A DNA stretch of 64,000 bases from Evansella sp. LMS18 (GCF_024362785.1 NZ_CP093301.1:1240001-1304000); one strand, 5' to 3'; shown: positions 45,297 to 54,690, counted from the stretch's first letter. The notes: generated by a model not told the origin, from the letters alone. A program made the numbers and translations.

Positions 45297-45325
45297 ACGG
45301 GGTCTGGCCCCGCAATTTTTTTGTT
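45297..45325 (+). terminator. Terminator of the gerK operon, GGGGTCTGGCCCC type
   Basis: CGGGG-TCTGG-CCCCG followed by CAATTTTTTT right after the gerKB stop. The core is the same motif found at 41.03, 49.58 and 50.05 kb, here in terminator position. Confidence 0.75.
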
Positions 45326-45362
45326 AAAAAAGGAAAGCAGGAGAGGAACGTTCCTCTCCTGC
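45324..45362 (-). terminator. Terminator of the secreted nuclease gene
   Basis: A perfect 26-base palindrome, GCAGGAGAGGAAC and its complement (45337-45362), followed on the minus strand by TTTCCTTTTTT. Confidence 0.9.
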
Positions 45363-45382
45363 GCTGACATGCTGCCATTCTG

Positions 45383-48300
45383 TTATTTTACCCTCACCTG
45401 TACATTGTCCACCAGCACATGATCACCAGTTGTGCTCCTCACCGAAAAGATAATCTGTGCTTCCCCGTTCCCCGGTGCAGTATACTCCCATGTGATTTCC
45501 TGCCAGTCCCCACCGTTCAGTACAGTATAAGGAGAATAGTTGCTGTAATTATTGCCGTGATATCCAGGAGCGAACATGGCGTTACGTATTTCCCCATTGC
45601 CCTTCGCCATAAAGGTCACTTCATATGTCACCCCTTCTACCATGGAATAAGGCTGTGTTGTGAAGCGGTTATGGCTTGTGCTGGTGTTTTCAAGCCTTAC
45701 AGAATAATCTCCATCATAGCTGTCCTCTGACTGAGAAACACGTGACCTTGCAATATTAGTGGAACTTCCGCCCCAGTTTTCAGGATAGCCGTCAACCCAG
45801 CTTTCAAACGAGCCATTCGCCAATTCCTCCAGAGGAGCAGCGTCAGATTCCACGACTACTGTCAGCGTTTTTACGGCACGATTGCCCGCTGCATCTTCCA
45901 CAGTGTACCGCACTGTATATGTTCCAGCACGGGAAGTATCCACATTATTTTCCACAGTAACCTGGTCTGTCAGATCTCCGTCAACATTATCCACAGCTGT
46001 TACAGCCGGCACTTCAAATGAGTCTCCGACTGTAAGCACAATTCTCGGATCTTCATTCAGCTCAGGATCAACAAACTCAATTACTGGAGGCGTTGTATCT
46101 CCCATATCATAGTCCGGATCAATATTCGGGATTTCCAGCTGAACCATCATTGGATCATGGTCACTGGCACGTCCATGTGTCTCCATGAACTGAGAGTTAA
46201 TATGCATTATATCCGCTTCCAGCCCCTCTTGAAGGTGGCTGGATACAACAATGGAATCCAGTGACTGGGAATTCCCGTTGTACACATATGTGAACTGTTC
46301 GTTCCTTGGCAGCTCATAAATCGCGTTATAGAGCATGCCTTCCCCTTTAAGAATCTGCAGTGGAGGCGACCAAGGGAAATCATTAAAGTCACCAAGCACG
46401 ACCACATTTGCTTCCGGCTGCTTATCTTTCAGCTCCGCGATAAAATCATGAACAACCTCGGCAATCTCTTCCCGCTGGTCCCGGCTGCCCTGGACAGGCG
46501 GCTGGTCCATGCCAAACACTGCTGTATCGCCACGCTTGGAGTTCCAGTGGTTGCCGATCACATAAACTGACTCACCTTTAAAAATAAATTCAGTTAAGAG
46601 AGATTTTCTGGCGCTCTCCCATGCCTCATTCGTTGGATCAATCCGCCCGGAAATATAATTTAAATTGCCTTCTTCATCAATTTCCAGAGCGTCTTCCGGC
46701 CCGCCGATTTCTCCAGCCGGCAAATGCACACGATCCGTCCTGTAAATATGGCCCACACGGATATTACCACCAGGGATGCCCCCGTCTGCCCCGTCAACCG
46801 GAGCCACATCTGTATATGCATACTGCGGACCACCAAGTCGCTGGATTTCGTCAATCAGCACCTGATAGCTTTCACTAGCGTCTGTATTCCCGCTGTTCGT
46901 TTCGCCATCATTATCCATTACTTCCACAAGTGTAACGATATCCGGCGCATTCAGTTCATTCGCCATGGAATTAGCAAGCCTGTATATTTTTTCGCTGCCA
47001 ACCCCTGGATAGAAGTTTTCCACATTATAAGTAGCCACAGTAAGCTTATCTTCATCAAATTCAATAGTCGTTTCATTCCTGCGCACAGTACCACCGTCAT
47101 GGAGTTCAGGCAGGCCTTCCACAGGCTGGATCTTGAAGTTACCGAAATTATATCCGACAACGCCCAGAATGGATTCCTCAAAGTAATCCCCTGTTTTTGC
47201 CACAGTGCCACCAGGTACATTCACAAACATAATCTCCATGTTCGGTTCGTCGTCTTCCAGGTAAATACCTCCATCCGGAGTCCGGTTGCTTAAGTCAAAT
47301 TCTTCCGAGATAACGGTAAGCTCGTTGTACTGCTGGGGCCCTGTTACCGTAACCTGGCCTGGAATTTCTATAAGCATACCTTCAAGGCTTTCATAAAAAT
47401 CCAGTGCGTTTACTTCCGCATCAAATGTGTCCGGATCGTAAATATCATAGTTATCCGGGTCCTCAAGGAGTACAGACGGTATCTCCCTGTCCACGCCAAC
47501 TACCACAGGATCCGGCAGTTCATTTCCACTTGATTCCACTTCAAGAGATGAACCGACAATCTGTGTAGTAGTCAGGTCATTGTTATCGTCGTAGCCCCGC
47601 TCTTCAAACTCTGTAACACGGCCGTCAACCAGCACGGAGTCCCCTGCGGCAACACCGTGGCCCGGGTTATAGACAAAAATTCCTTCTGACGTATTTACAT
47701 TCCCGTCAGATTCTGCGCTTTGCATATAAAAACCGTTGTTTTGCGTATAAGTAACAATCCCCGGCACTTCTCTTACAACCATATCTTCGTATGGGGAAAT
47801 ATGGGAAGCACCTTGTATATCATAAATTTCCAGGGACCCTGCTTCCGGGAGTACTGTATAAGTGAATTCCCTCACCGGGCTGGCAGTCATCCCTTCTTTT
47901 ACAGCAATTGCTTTTATCGTTGTTTCTTCCGTAATTTCGATCGGCCCTTCATAAAGCGTGCTCTCTGAAGTTGGCTCTGAGCCGTCAGCAGTGTAATAGA
48001 TTTCTGCTCCTTCTGTAAAAGTGGAGAGGAATACTTCTGTACCTTGTTCCACTTCTCCTGAACCAGGAGATGCTGTTACTGGCTGCACTACTGTTGCGTC
48101 TTCGATTAAATCGTATTCAAAACGAGGCATTACCTTATGTTCGTAAAAATGATAGTTTACTACACCAATAATATAGTCATAGTCCGTGTGCTCCCTTACT
48201 GTTGCCGCCTCTCCCAGTACGAGGAACTCTCCGGCAGAATCAGTTGCCCGGAAATCATTGAAACCAATGTTATTTTCCACTCTTGCATCCTGCACCATCA

Positions 48301-49120
48301 CCAGACGGGCTTCAAGATTTTCCGCAGTATCTTCATCTCTTAAGTCGGCGGATGTTACTAATTCCGGCGTCACCTGTTCCGCATTTCTTTGCACAAGTTC
48401 AGAAACACCATCATTTACGAGCAGCTGTTTCATGTCCCGGAAATGGTCAAGTTCCCCGGTAAACCGGACTTTGTCCCCGATAGAGAACATGCTGCCAAGG
48501 CCTGTGCCTCTTACAAGCATGCCAGCTGTATCGTCCTGAATGTACATATTCGTCTGGCCGCCAGCTTCAAAGTGGGCGGTAACGATTCCAGTTACCGTGT
48601 GTACTGTACCGAGCTCCTGCTCCCTTAGCTCAGCTATTGAAATGGAAGCAAAATCAAAATCTGCAGAAATATCATTTACATATAAAGTTCCGTATGTTCC
48701 TGTTAAGTCGTCATTCGTATGTGTAATGATTACGTTCTCGCGGCTCCCATGCTGTACTTCATAGGAAGTTATTTCAGGAACTATTTCCGTTCCGTCCCCT
48801 GTAACGATGAGCAGGTCAATATAATCATTTATATCCCTGCCCTTAGGGTATGTTTTATCGAATTCTACTTTAAAACTTACAGAATCAATGACCTCTGCTG
48901 ATTCCACTGTCCTGTTTGTGCGTTTTCCTGTTTCTCCAACGTTGCTCTCATTATCAGCTGCCGGTGTTCTGTCAAGTGCCGGAGCGCCCTTAGCTATTCC
49001 TTCTGCAGCAGCTGAAGTGAATTGCACAGCGCCCGCTGCCGGTGCGAAACCGGAAAGAACAAGTACCACGGCTAAAAACGTTGCAGCAAATTTACGGTAC
49101 CAAAATGATCGGTAAGGCAT
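45383..49120 (-). CDS. Large secreted endonuclease/exonuclease/phosphatase-family nuclease
   Basis: A 1245-residue, very acidic exported protein resembling ExeM/NucH-type extracellular nucleases. Order: signal peptide (about 8-32, ending APAAGA); OB-fold-like regions of extracellular nucleases (about 165-330 and 440-680); between them a chitobiase-like C-terminal repeat (about 350-425, ASPGSGEVEQGTEVFLST and YYTADGSEPTSES); EEP catalytic domain (about 690-995: TVATYNVENFYPG, LVEVMDNDGET, GNHWNSKRGD, VVLGDFNDF, RASDHDPMMV); a bacterial Ig-like domain (about 1005-1090); and a C-terminal beta-sandwich carbohydrate-binding-like domain. It probably degrades extracellular DNA for phosphate or nucleosides. 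Own promoter at 49242-49270. Confidence 0.9.
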   Translation of the reverse strand: MPYRSFWYRKFAATFLAVVLVLSGFAPAAGAVQFTSAAAEGIAKGAPALDRTPAADNESNVGETGKRTNRTVESAEVIDSVSFKVEFDKTYPKGRDINDYIDLLIVTGDGTEIVPEITSYEVQHGSRENVIITHTNDDLTGTYGTLYVNDISADFDFASISIAELREQELGTVHTVTGIVTAHFEAGGQTNMYIQDDTAGMLVRGTGLGSMFSIGDKVRFTGELDHFRDMKQLLVNDGVSELVQRNAEQVTPELVTSADLRDEDTAENLEARLVMVQDARVENNIGFNDFRATDSAGEFLVLGEAATVREHTDYDYIIGVVNYHFYEHKVMPRFEYDLIEDATVVQPVTASPGSGEVEQGTEVFLSTFTEGAEIYYTADGSEPTSESTLYEGPIEITEETTIKAIAVKEGMTASPVREFTYTVLPEAGSLEIYDIQGASHISPYEDMVVREVPGIVTYTQNNGFYMQSAESDGNVNTSEGIFVYNPGHGVAAGDSVLVDGRVTEFEERGYDDNNDLTTTQIVGSSLEVESSGNELPDPVVVGVDREIPSVLLEDPDNYDIYDPDTFDAEVNALDFYESLEGMLIEIPGQVTVTGPQQYNELTVISEEFDLSNRTPDGGIYLEDDEPNMEIMFVNVPGGTVAKTGDYFEESILGVVGYNFGNFKIQPVEGLPELHDGGTVRRNETTIEFDEDKLTVATYNVENFYPGVGSEKIYRLANSMANELNAPDIVTLVEVMDNDGETNSGNTDASESYQVLIDEIQRLGGPQYAYTDVAPVDGADGGIPGGNIRVGHIYRTDRVHLPAGEIGGPEDALEIDEEGNLNYISGRIDPTNEAWESARKSLLTEFIFKGESVYVIGNHWNSKRGDTAVFGMDQPPVQGSRDQREEIAEVVHDFIAELKDKQPEANVVVLGDFNDFPWSPPLQILKGEGMLYNAIYELPRNEQFTYVYNGNSQSLDSIVVSSHLQEGLEADIMHINSQFMETHGRASDHDPMMVQLEIPNIDPDYDMGDTTPPVIEFVDPELNEDPRIVLTVGDSFEVPAVTAVDNVDGDLTDQVTVENNVDTSRAGTYTVRYTVEDAAGNRAVKTLTVVVESDAAPLEELANGSFESWVDGYPENWGGSSTNIARSRVSQSEDSYDGDYSVRLENTSTSHNRFTTQPYSMVEGVTYEVTFMAKGNGEIRNAMFAPGYHGNNYSNYSPYTVLNGGDWQEITWEYTAPGNGEAQIIFSVRSTTGDHVLVDNVQVRVK

Positions 49121-49241
49121 TTATTTCCCTCCTGTAAAAAGTTTTCAGCTCAAATTCCCGTTTCAACCATCCCAGTACATATTACGGAAATTCAAACTGG
49201 CCTGAGGCAGAGTAAAGCCTGTCCCGCCAGAAAGCACTTAC

Positions 49242-49270
49242 ATTATAGTGCTGCTCTCGCCAGATGTAAA
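49242..49270 (-). promoter_or_regulatory. Sigma-A promoter of the secreted nuclease gene
   Basis: Minus strand: -35 TTTACA (49270-49265), 17-base spacer, -10 TATAAT (49247-49242). The -10 sits inside the short palindrome GCACT-ATAATGTA-AGTGC. Leader about 115 nt. The spacer 49271-49570 shows nothing else. Confidence 0.75.
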
Positions 49271-49570
49271 TGCACACTTTTCTGAATTTTAGACAGGGTA
49301 ATTTCCGCGTGACTTTTGTATCACTGGGAAAGAACTGGTTTTTGGAAGGAAATTCCTTTAAAATTTATATAAATATAACTGATCTGATACGGTTGGCGAA
49401 TTTAATAACGTTCTGTCTCTCTATCGGTTCCTTAACAATTCTATTTATCCAGTAGCCCTCTCTCGATTGTTCAGTCACCAACCTCCCATCAGGTCATAAG
49501 TCCCTGTAAAAACACCTTTACACCCCTATTGACAATATTTATGCGAAAAAGTCACAGATTGACACAAATT

Positions 49571-50036
49571 ACGGGGCCAGACCCTATTGCCATCAAGTTA
49601 ACGAATCTTAGTTATCGTAATGCTGGCTTTCGCTCTGGGCAGTCGCGAAAGGTAGGGATGCGTTCCTGGGTACTGGTGTTCCCCCGAGTGAGGGAACGAA
49701 TGAGGCAGATTCGTTCCCTGAGTAGGGCACTTGCTTCGTGCGTGGGAACGAATGAAGCGGATTCGTTCCCTGAGTAGGGCACTTGCTTCGTGCGTGGGAA
49801 CGAATGAGGCCGATTCGTTCCCTGAGTAGGGCACTTGCTCCGTGCGTGGGAACGAATGAGGCCGATTCGTTCCCTGAGTGGGGCACTTGCTCCGTGCGTG
49901 GGAACGAATGAGGCCGATTCGTTCCCTGAGTGGGGCACTTGCTTCGTGCGTGGGAACGAATGAGGCGGATTCGTTCCCTGAGTGGGGCACTTGCTTCGTG
50001 CGAGGGCACGAATGTTTTGTCCAGTTCTCTAAACTT
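49571..50036 (-). repeat. 52-bp tandem repeat array 4 with inverted flanks
   Basis: GGGAACG recurs at 49692, 49744, 49796, 49848, 49900 and 49952, and as GGGCACG at 50004, an exact 52-base step. Each unit holds the hairpin GGGAACGAAT...ATTCGTTCCC. Read on the minus strand it contains ACTCAGGGAACGAATCGG and aligns without gaps with array 2. The array is bracketed by inverted copies of ATTGCYATCAAGTT next to GGGGCCAGACCC motifs (49573-49602 and 50030-50058). Minus ORFs of 108-204 codons across it are not taken as genes. Confidence 0.95.
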
Positions 50037-50043
50037 GATAGCA

Positions 50044-50088
50044 ATGGGGCCAGACCCCTGAACTTTTCGTTCAGGGGTCTGGCCCCAT
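50044..50088. repeat. Perfect 20-bp inverted repeat containing GGGGTCTGGCCCC
   Basis: ATGGGGCCAGACCCCTGAAC (50044-50063) and its exact complement (50069-50088) around TTTTC. Unlike the neighbouring terminator it has no T-run on either strand in the correct place. It is the longest perfect palindrome noticed in the window and consists of two head-to-head copies of the dispersed motif. Confidence 0.85.
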
Positions 50089-50129
50089 AAAAAAAAGAGT
50101 TCCGCCAAGAGCTAAGCTTTTGGCGGAAC
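50088..50129 (-). terminator. Terminator of the cardiolipin synthase gene
   Basis: Minus strand: GTTCCGCCAA (50129-50120) pairs with TTGGCGGAAC (50108-50099), followed by TCTTTTTTTT; 16 bases after the stop. Confidence 0.9.
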
Positions 50130-50144
50130 CCTCCCGTATAGTAA

Positions 50145-51593
50145 TTACAAAATCGGCGACAGCAGCCGGGAAATCGACTCCTTAAACCGGATCCATTTGG
50201 ATCGTTTGTCATACAGCTCCTGGGTTAAATGTGTGGAATCCTCCATGTCTTTTTCAAACAGCTGTGCCAGCCTTTCAGATGATTGAGTGTCATATATAAA
50301 TGCATTTACTTCAAAATTCAGGTTAAAACTTCGTATATCAATATTTGCGGTACCTACAGAGTTAATTTCCCTGTCAATGACAATAGCTTTCGCATGCATA
50401 AATCCTTTTTCATAGATATACACTTTCGCGCCTGCCTTCAGCAGCTCTCCAACATGGGACAAAGTAGCCCAGTATATAAACGGATGGTCTGGCTTATTCG
50501 GGATCATCAGCCGGACATCTTTGCCGGATAAAGCTGCGATACGGAGCGCATCCAGCAGACTCTGGTCTGGTATGAAATAAGGAGTCTGTATATAAATGGA
50601 CTTCCTGGCAGACAGGATCAGTTTTATATATCCATGTTTAATCTGCTCCCATTCAGAGTCCGGACCGCTTGATACAATTTGCACTGCCGCATTCCCTCTT
50701 GGCTTCTTTTCCGGAAAATATCGTTCTTCGTATTCGATATGATACTGTTTGGAAGCCTGGTTCCAGTCCAGGATAAACCTCGTCTGTATAGCATCGACAG
50801 CCTGTCCCTGGATCCTTAAATGTGTGTCTCTCCAGTACCCAAACTTCTTTTTAAGGCCAAGATACTCGTCACCTACATTGAAACCGCCAATATACCCTAC
50901 CTGGCCGTCAATATTTACAAGCTTACGATGATTGCGGTAATTAAGACGCAAATTGATCAGAGCCAGCTTGGAAGGAAAGAAGACACCTACTTCTCCCCCG
51001 AACTTCGTCAGTTCCCTGAACTTCCTAGGCCTTAATTTCCTGGAACCCAGCTCATCATATAAAATCCTGACTTTAACGCCCTGTTTCGCTTTTTCTGTAA
51101 GTGCATTGATAATCTCCCGGCCAAGGTTGTCATCCCTGAAAATATAATACTGCATATGAATAAAACTCTTCGCTTTACGTATATCCCTCAAAAGCGTTTC
51201 AAACTTTTTCCGCCCATCAGAGAGGATTTCCACTCTGTTATTGTTAGTCAGGAGCGCATCATTGTTCACAAGATGCATATAAATCAGATCCCGGTATTTA
51301 TCCACAGCAGGATCATCGTAAAAGTTGTCAGTATCCTTTATTTGTTTCATCTGCAGCCGGATCAAGTCCTCAATTCCTATCTTTTTTATCCCTTCCCAGT
51401 CAAATAACCTTCTTCTTGTGAGATTCTGCCCGAGAAACAGGTAGATGATAAAACCGAGAATCGGGATGAAAAACAAGATCATCAGCCATGCCCATGTGGT
51501 TCTCGCATCTTTCCGTTCGATAAAAATCAAGACTGCCGCAAACAGAATATTCACTAAAAATACTAATGATACAAACACAGATAAAATGTCCAT
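50145..51593 (-). CDS. cls: Cardiolipin synthase
   Basis: Membrane phospholipase-D-family enzyme that condenses two phosphatidylglycerols into cardiolipin. 482 residues: two N-terminal membrane segments (about 5-25 and 34-54), then two HKD motifs, NHRKLVNIDG with His222 and MHAKAIVIDREINSVGTAN with His400, both complete. Length is that of Bacillus ClsA/YwnE. Cardiolipin is often raised in salt-adapted bacteria. Single gene with its own terminator. Confidence 0.94.
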   Translation of the reverse strand: MDILSVFVSLVFLVNILFAAVLIFIERKDARTTWAWLMILFFIPILGFIIYLFLGQNLTRRRLFDWEGIKKIGIEDLIRLQMKQIKDTDNFYDDPAVDKYRDLIYMHLVNNDALLTNNNRVEILSDGRKKFETLLRDIRKAKSFIHMQYYIFRDDNLGREIINALTEKAKQGVKVRILYDELGSRKLRPRKFRELTKFGGEVGVFFPSKLALINLRLNYRNHRKLVNIDGQVGYIGGFNVGDEYLGLKKKFGYWRDTHLRIQGQAVDAIQTRFILDWNQASKQYHIEYEERYFPEKKPRGNAAVQIVSSGPDSEWEQIKHGYIKLILSARKSIYIQTPYFIPDQSLLDALRIAALSGKDVRLMIPNKPDHPFIYWATLSHVGELLKAGAKVYIYEKGFMHAKAIVIDREINSVGTANIDIRSFNLNFEVNAFIYDTQSSERLAQLFEKDMEDSTHLTQELYDKRSKWIRFKESISRLLSPIL

Positions 51594-51836
51594 AATTAAT
51601 CCCTGTCTTTCTCTTTTACCTTATAATTTACTTTTAAGACAAGCAGCCTTACTCCTTTTATAGTACAGTATATGTGCTAGACATACAAAAGCTTCCATTC
51701 CTCTTCAGGATTTATGCAGGACGATAAGACAGGTCCTGTGAAATGCAGCGGCCAGCCTGCCTCCATATACGAAAGCCATCCGCTCGACGGCAGATGGCTT
51801 CATTAATTTTCCCGGTCGCTTTGAAACCCTCACTGG

Positions 51837-53249
51837 CTAAAACAGCTTCCCCTGTTTATACAGAAGCGAAGTAAGGCGTTCCAGCGCCAGCATAAAACAA
51901 CGGTAACGCATCGTATCACTGTCTGAAGTAAAGTAAGCATCATACACACGGTCAAATGTTATTTTCATCTGTCTGGACATTTCCCCGATGATTTCATCCC
52001 GCGTATACATTTCTTTCACCCTGCTCTGTTTCCATTCGAGATAAGAAACAATCACTCCCCCTGCGTTAGCAAGAATATCAGGAATGACTACCTTCCCCAC
52101 GTTCTCGAAATGTTCATCCGCCTCGAGGGAAACGGGAGCGTTCGCCCCTTCCACGAGTATATCAGCTTTTATCAGGTTCATATTATCTTTACGAACCTGA
52201 TCTTCTATCGCAGCCAGAATAAGCACATCCGAATCACATGTGAGAACACTTTGCGGAGGCAGCACTTCTGCTCCAAGGTTCAGTTTGTCCGCCTCTTCCT
52301 GTGTTTTCGGCAGGCTGAAATGTATTTTAGCATACTGATCCAGCGTCTCAATATCAAGGCCATCGCTATTATACAGAGTTGCATGCTGGTCAGAGACCGC
52401 GACAATTTTATGCCTCAAATTCGTGTAATTATACGCCTCAAGAGCTGCAACACTGCCCACGTTTCCAAACCCCTGGACCGCTACATCAATATCTATTTTA
52501 TTTGAAGCTTTTTCATGGAGCCGCTGAATAGTTTCCCATTGTTTATTCCGGGCAAGGTTCTCCCCAGCTCCATCTGAAAAACTCCTGTACCATTCATTCA
52601 TCAACCAGGAATAGCTCAGGAACGTGCCAATCCCCGTTGCTTCCCTCCTGCCTTTAGCACCACCGTTCTCTACACTTTTTCCTGTGAAAGACCCCAGGTA
52701 AGCCTCCCCCGGATGGATTGTCTTATATTCCCCTACCATCCAGTCGATGATCTTTTCATTCGTACCAAGGTCCGGAGCCGGTATATCGTGGTCCGGTCCA
52801 ATATCAGGCTTAAATCTCTGTACATATTTCTTGCTGATGAGATTAAGCTCCCTCTCCGTCACCTTCCGGGGATCCACATGCACCCCGCCTTTGGCTCCGC
52901 CGTATGGAAGCTGATGGAGGGCATTTTTCAATGTCATCAGGATTGCTAAGTTCTCCACCTCGGATTCATTGACATGCTCGCTGAAACGAATGCCGCCCTT
53001 GTAAAAACCGCTGATATTATTGTGCTGTATTCTGTAAGCGGGAATTCTTACTATTCCTTCTTTATCCGTCGAGACACGAATATAGCTTTTAATTATTTTG
53101 TCTGTGGTTTTCAGAATTTCCTTTGCCGATCCGCAAACTTTTCTCAGTTCAGCTTCATCTGTAATTGAAAGAAAACCTTTCTTTTCAGCCAGATCGTCCA
53201 TAACACCTTCAATTAAGCCGCTCGTCTCTTCCCTGTTAATTTTCATCAT
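51837..53249 (-). CDS. Glutamate dehydrogenase (Glu/Leu/Phe/Val dehydrogenase family)
   Basis: NAD(P)-linked oxidative deamination of glutamate or a related amino acid. 470 residues, about 40 more than B. subtilis GudB/RocG. The substrate-binding/catalytic segment LPYGGAKGGVHVDP has Lys120, and the Rossmann motif VAVQGFGNVGS follows near 255. The extra length lies mainly in a linker before the Rossmann fold (about 212-247, YRSFSDGAGENLARNKQWET and beyond) and in the C-terminal part. Substrate preference for glutamate over leucine or valine is likely but not certain. Single gene. Confidence 0.85.
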   Translation of the reverse strand: MMKINREETSGLIEGVMDDLAEKKGFLSITDEAELRKVCGSAKEILKTTDKIIKSYIRVSTDKEGIVRIPAYRIQHNNISGFYKGGIRFSEHVNESEVENLAILMTLKNALHQLPYGGAKGGVHVDPRKVTERELNLISKKYVQRFKPDIGPDHDIPAPDLGTNEKIIDWMVGEYKTIHPGEAYLGSFTGKSVENGGAKGRREATGIGTFLSYSWLMNEWYRSFSDGAGENLARNKQWETIQRLHEKASNKIDIDVAVQGFGNVGSVAALEAYNYTNLRHKIVAVSDQHATLYNSDGLDIETLDQYAKIHFSLPKTQEEADKLNLGAEVLPPQSVLTCDSDVLILAAIEDQVRKDNMNLIKADILVEGANAPVSLEADEHFENVGKVVIPDILANAGGVIVSYLEWKQSRVKEMYTRDEIIGEMSRQMKITFDRVYDAYFTSDSDTMRYRCFMLALERLTSLLYKQGKLF

Positions 53250-53442
53250 CTCCTTTTTACAGCAATTGCTTTAACTGCTGGCGCGCTAAACTTTCGCAAG
53301 CTCCTGAAGTAACTACTAGCATTTTTTTGAAATAGTTCGTTTGTCTCAAGTATAGATTTTCCATAGTATTCTGTCATCTAAGTGGCTTTTAAGGAAAACA
53401 GAGTACTAGTTTTTTAAATGACAGGAGGGTAATGAAACACTA

Positions 53443-53474
53443 AAAAGCACGAATCCCTGCGGACCCGTACTTTT
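53443..53474 (-). terminator. Terminator of the RibF-like gene
   Basis: Minus strand: AAAGTACGGGTCCGC...GATTCGTGCTTTTT, a hairpin with an imperfect stem (AAGTACG / CGTGCTT, one wobble) followed by TTTTTAGTGTTT. Confidence 0.5.
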
Positions 53475-53492
53475 TTATTACCCTTTAACTGG

Positions 53493-54398
53493 TTATATTA
53501 CTCGTGATGCCTGTCGTTCCGCCGCCATATAATCAAACAGGTCCTGTTTTACCTGTGCGGAAAAAGTTCCGCTCTGCTTTTCAAGCCAATTGACAGTTAC
53601 CTCTTCAGCCTCGAACCGCGCAAACTCAAAAAGGAGTATTTCTAATACATTTCCCCCCGATGTATTACAAATCCCTTTGTACCGCCTTTTACCGTCACTT
53701 ACCTCAGTAAGGTAATAGCCGTCTGCTGGCAGATAGCATTCTTCCCCGGCTTCAATCCTTACTAATTTACATTTACCTTTTTTATCTTTGAAGGCTTTTT
53801 TAACTATGATCCCTGAAGTCTCATATTGCCTTCCCAGAAAAGCAGATATCAATTGGACTTGGCCTGAGTTCAGGAGATTTCTTATATGCGTGGAACTTAT
53901 TTTAATATCCCGTTCCGTGAGCTTCGTTACTGTTGTCACATCGAACTTATTTTTCCCCGCAGAAGTTAGCCATTCCATATTCCCCAGTCCCTTAAAACCA
54001 AACTGGAAATCAAAGCCTGCCACAGCGTGCCTGCATTTCAACCCCTCTAAAAACAGCTTAGTGAACCCTTCATGAGAAAGGCGCGAGAAATCTCTATTGA
54101 AATTAACCACATAAAGGATCTCCACACCTAAGTCCCTGAATATTTTTTCTTTGACAGGAAGCGGGGTCAAATAGTTAACAATCTTTTTATTTCCTGGTAT
54201 AACCTGGCTCGGGTGCGGTGAAAAAGTCATGACAGCAAGCTTCAGGTTTTTCTCCCTGGCAATCTCTCCTGCTGTTTCGATGATCTTCCTGTGGCCCCGG
54301 TGGACTCCGTCAAAGAAGCCCAGCGCCATTACACATGGCTCCGGCTTACAATCTAAGTTTTCATCAGCTGGAGAATAGCTTAAGTTTACTGTTTGCAT
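53493..54398 (-). CDS. RibF-like FAD synthetase/riboflavin kinase family protein
   Basis: 301 residues. The N-terminal two thirds form an FMN adenylyltransferase fold: MALGFFDGVHRGHRKII (about 24-40), MTFSPHPSQV, GFDFQFGFKGLGN and ISSTHIRNLL with the conserved Ser-Ser-Thr-x-Ile-Arg. The C-terminal riboflavin-kinase-like part (about 187-300) is present but keeps only a weak form of the kinase motifs (GYYLTEVSDGKRRYKGICN), so kinase activity is doubtful. Probably an accessory RibF paralog, with the main copy near truB-rpsO in most Bacillaceae. It lies beside the flavin-dependent HpaB gene, which suggests FAD supply. Role inferred. Confidence 0.8.
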   Translation of the reverse strand: MQTVNLSYSPADENLDCKPEPCVMALGFFDGVHRGHRKIIETAGEIAREKNLKLAVMTFSPHPSQVIPGNKKIVNYLTPLPVKEKIFRDLGVEILYVVNFNRDFSRLSHEGFTKLFLEGLKCRHAVAGFDFQFGFKGLGNMEWLTSAGKNKFDVTTVTKLTERDIKISSTHIRNLLNSGQVQLISAFLGRQYETSGIIVKKAFKDKKGKCKLVRIEAGEECYLPADGYYLTEVSDGKRRYKGICNTSGGNVLEILLFEFARFEAEEVTVNWLEKQSGTFSAQVKQDLFDYMAAERQASRVI

Positions 54399-54489
54399 GT
54401 TATTGCCTCCGGTCCATAAAATTATTTCAATTGGTGGTGCCTTGCCGAAACGGGTTTTGGAGCTTTGAAGATGAGATTAGTATCCAGCT

Positions 54490-54690
54490 TCGCAAATTGG
54501 TTCGGTGATTTCGCGGGTTGAACCCTCTATTTCGCAGGTTGGATCCCCTTTCGCAGGTTGGACCGCGTGTTTCGCAAGTGGAATCCTCTATTTCGCAGGT
54601 TGACCCGCTAATTTCGCAAGTTGATCCCCGTATTTCGCAGGTTGGAACGCGTATTTCGCAAGTGCAACCCTGTGTTTCGCAGGTTGGCTC
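54490..54690 (+). repeat. 21-bp tandem repeat array B
   Basis: About nine to ten units of TTTCGCAGGTTGNANCCNNTA at a 21-base step between the RibF-like gene and hpaD. Variants alternate CAGGTTG and CAAGTGG/CAAGTTG. Same consensus and orientation as the second half of array A at 18.26-18.44 kb. Short ORFs on both strands (62-88 codons) are heptad artefacts of the 21-base period. Confidence 0.93.

Noticed and set aside
16320-50036. CRISPR array
   Set aside because: The repeats are head-to-tail with no unique spacers, and no cas genes are present.
50044-50088. 20-bp perfect palindrome as the cls terminator
   Set aside because: No T-run follows on the minus strand; the hairpin at 50099-50129 followed by TCTTTTTTTT is the better terminator.
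49598-50212. Minus-strand ORFs of 108-204 codons
   Set aside because: Frames across the 52-bp array 4, running into the cardiolipin synthase terminator and 3' end.
51760-51810. Terminator after the glutamate dehydrogenase gene
   Set aside because: GAAGCCATC...GATGGCTTTC forms a stem on the minus strand but no T-run follows; too weak to list.
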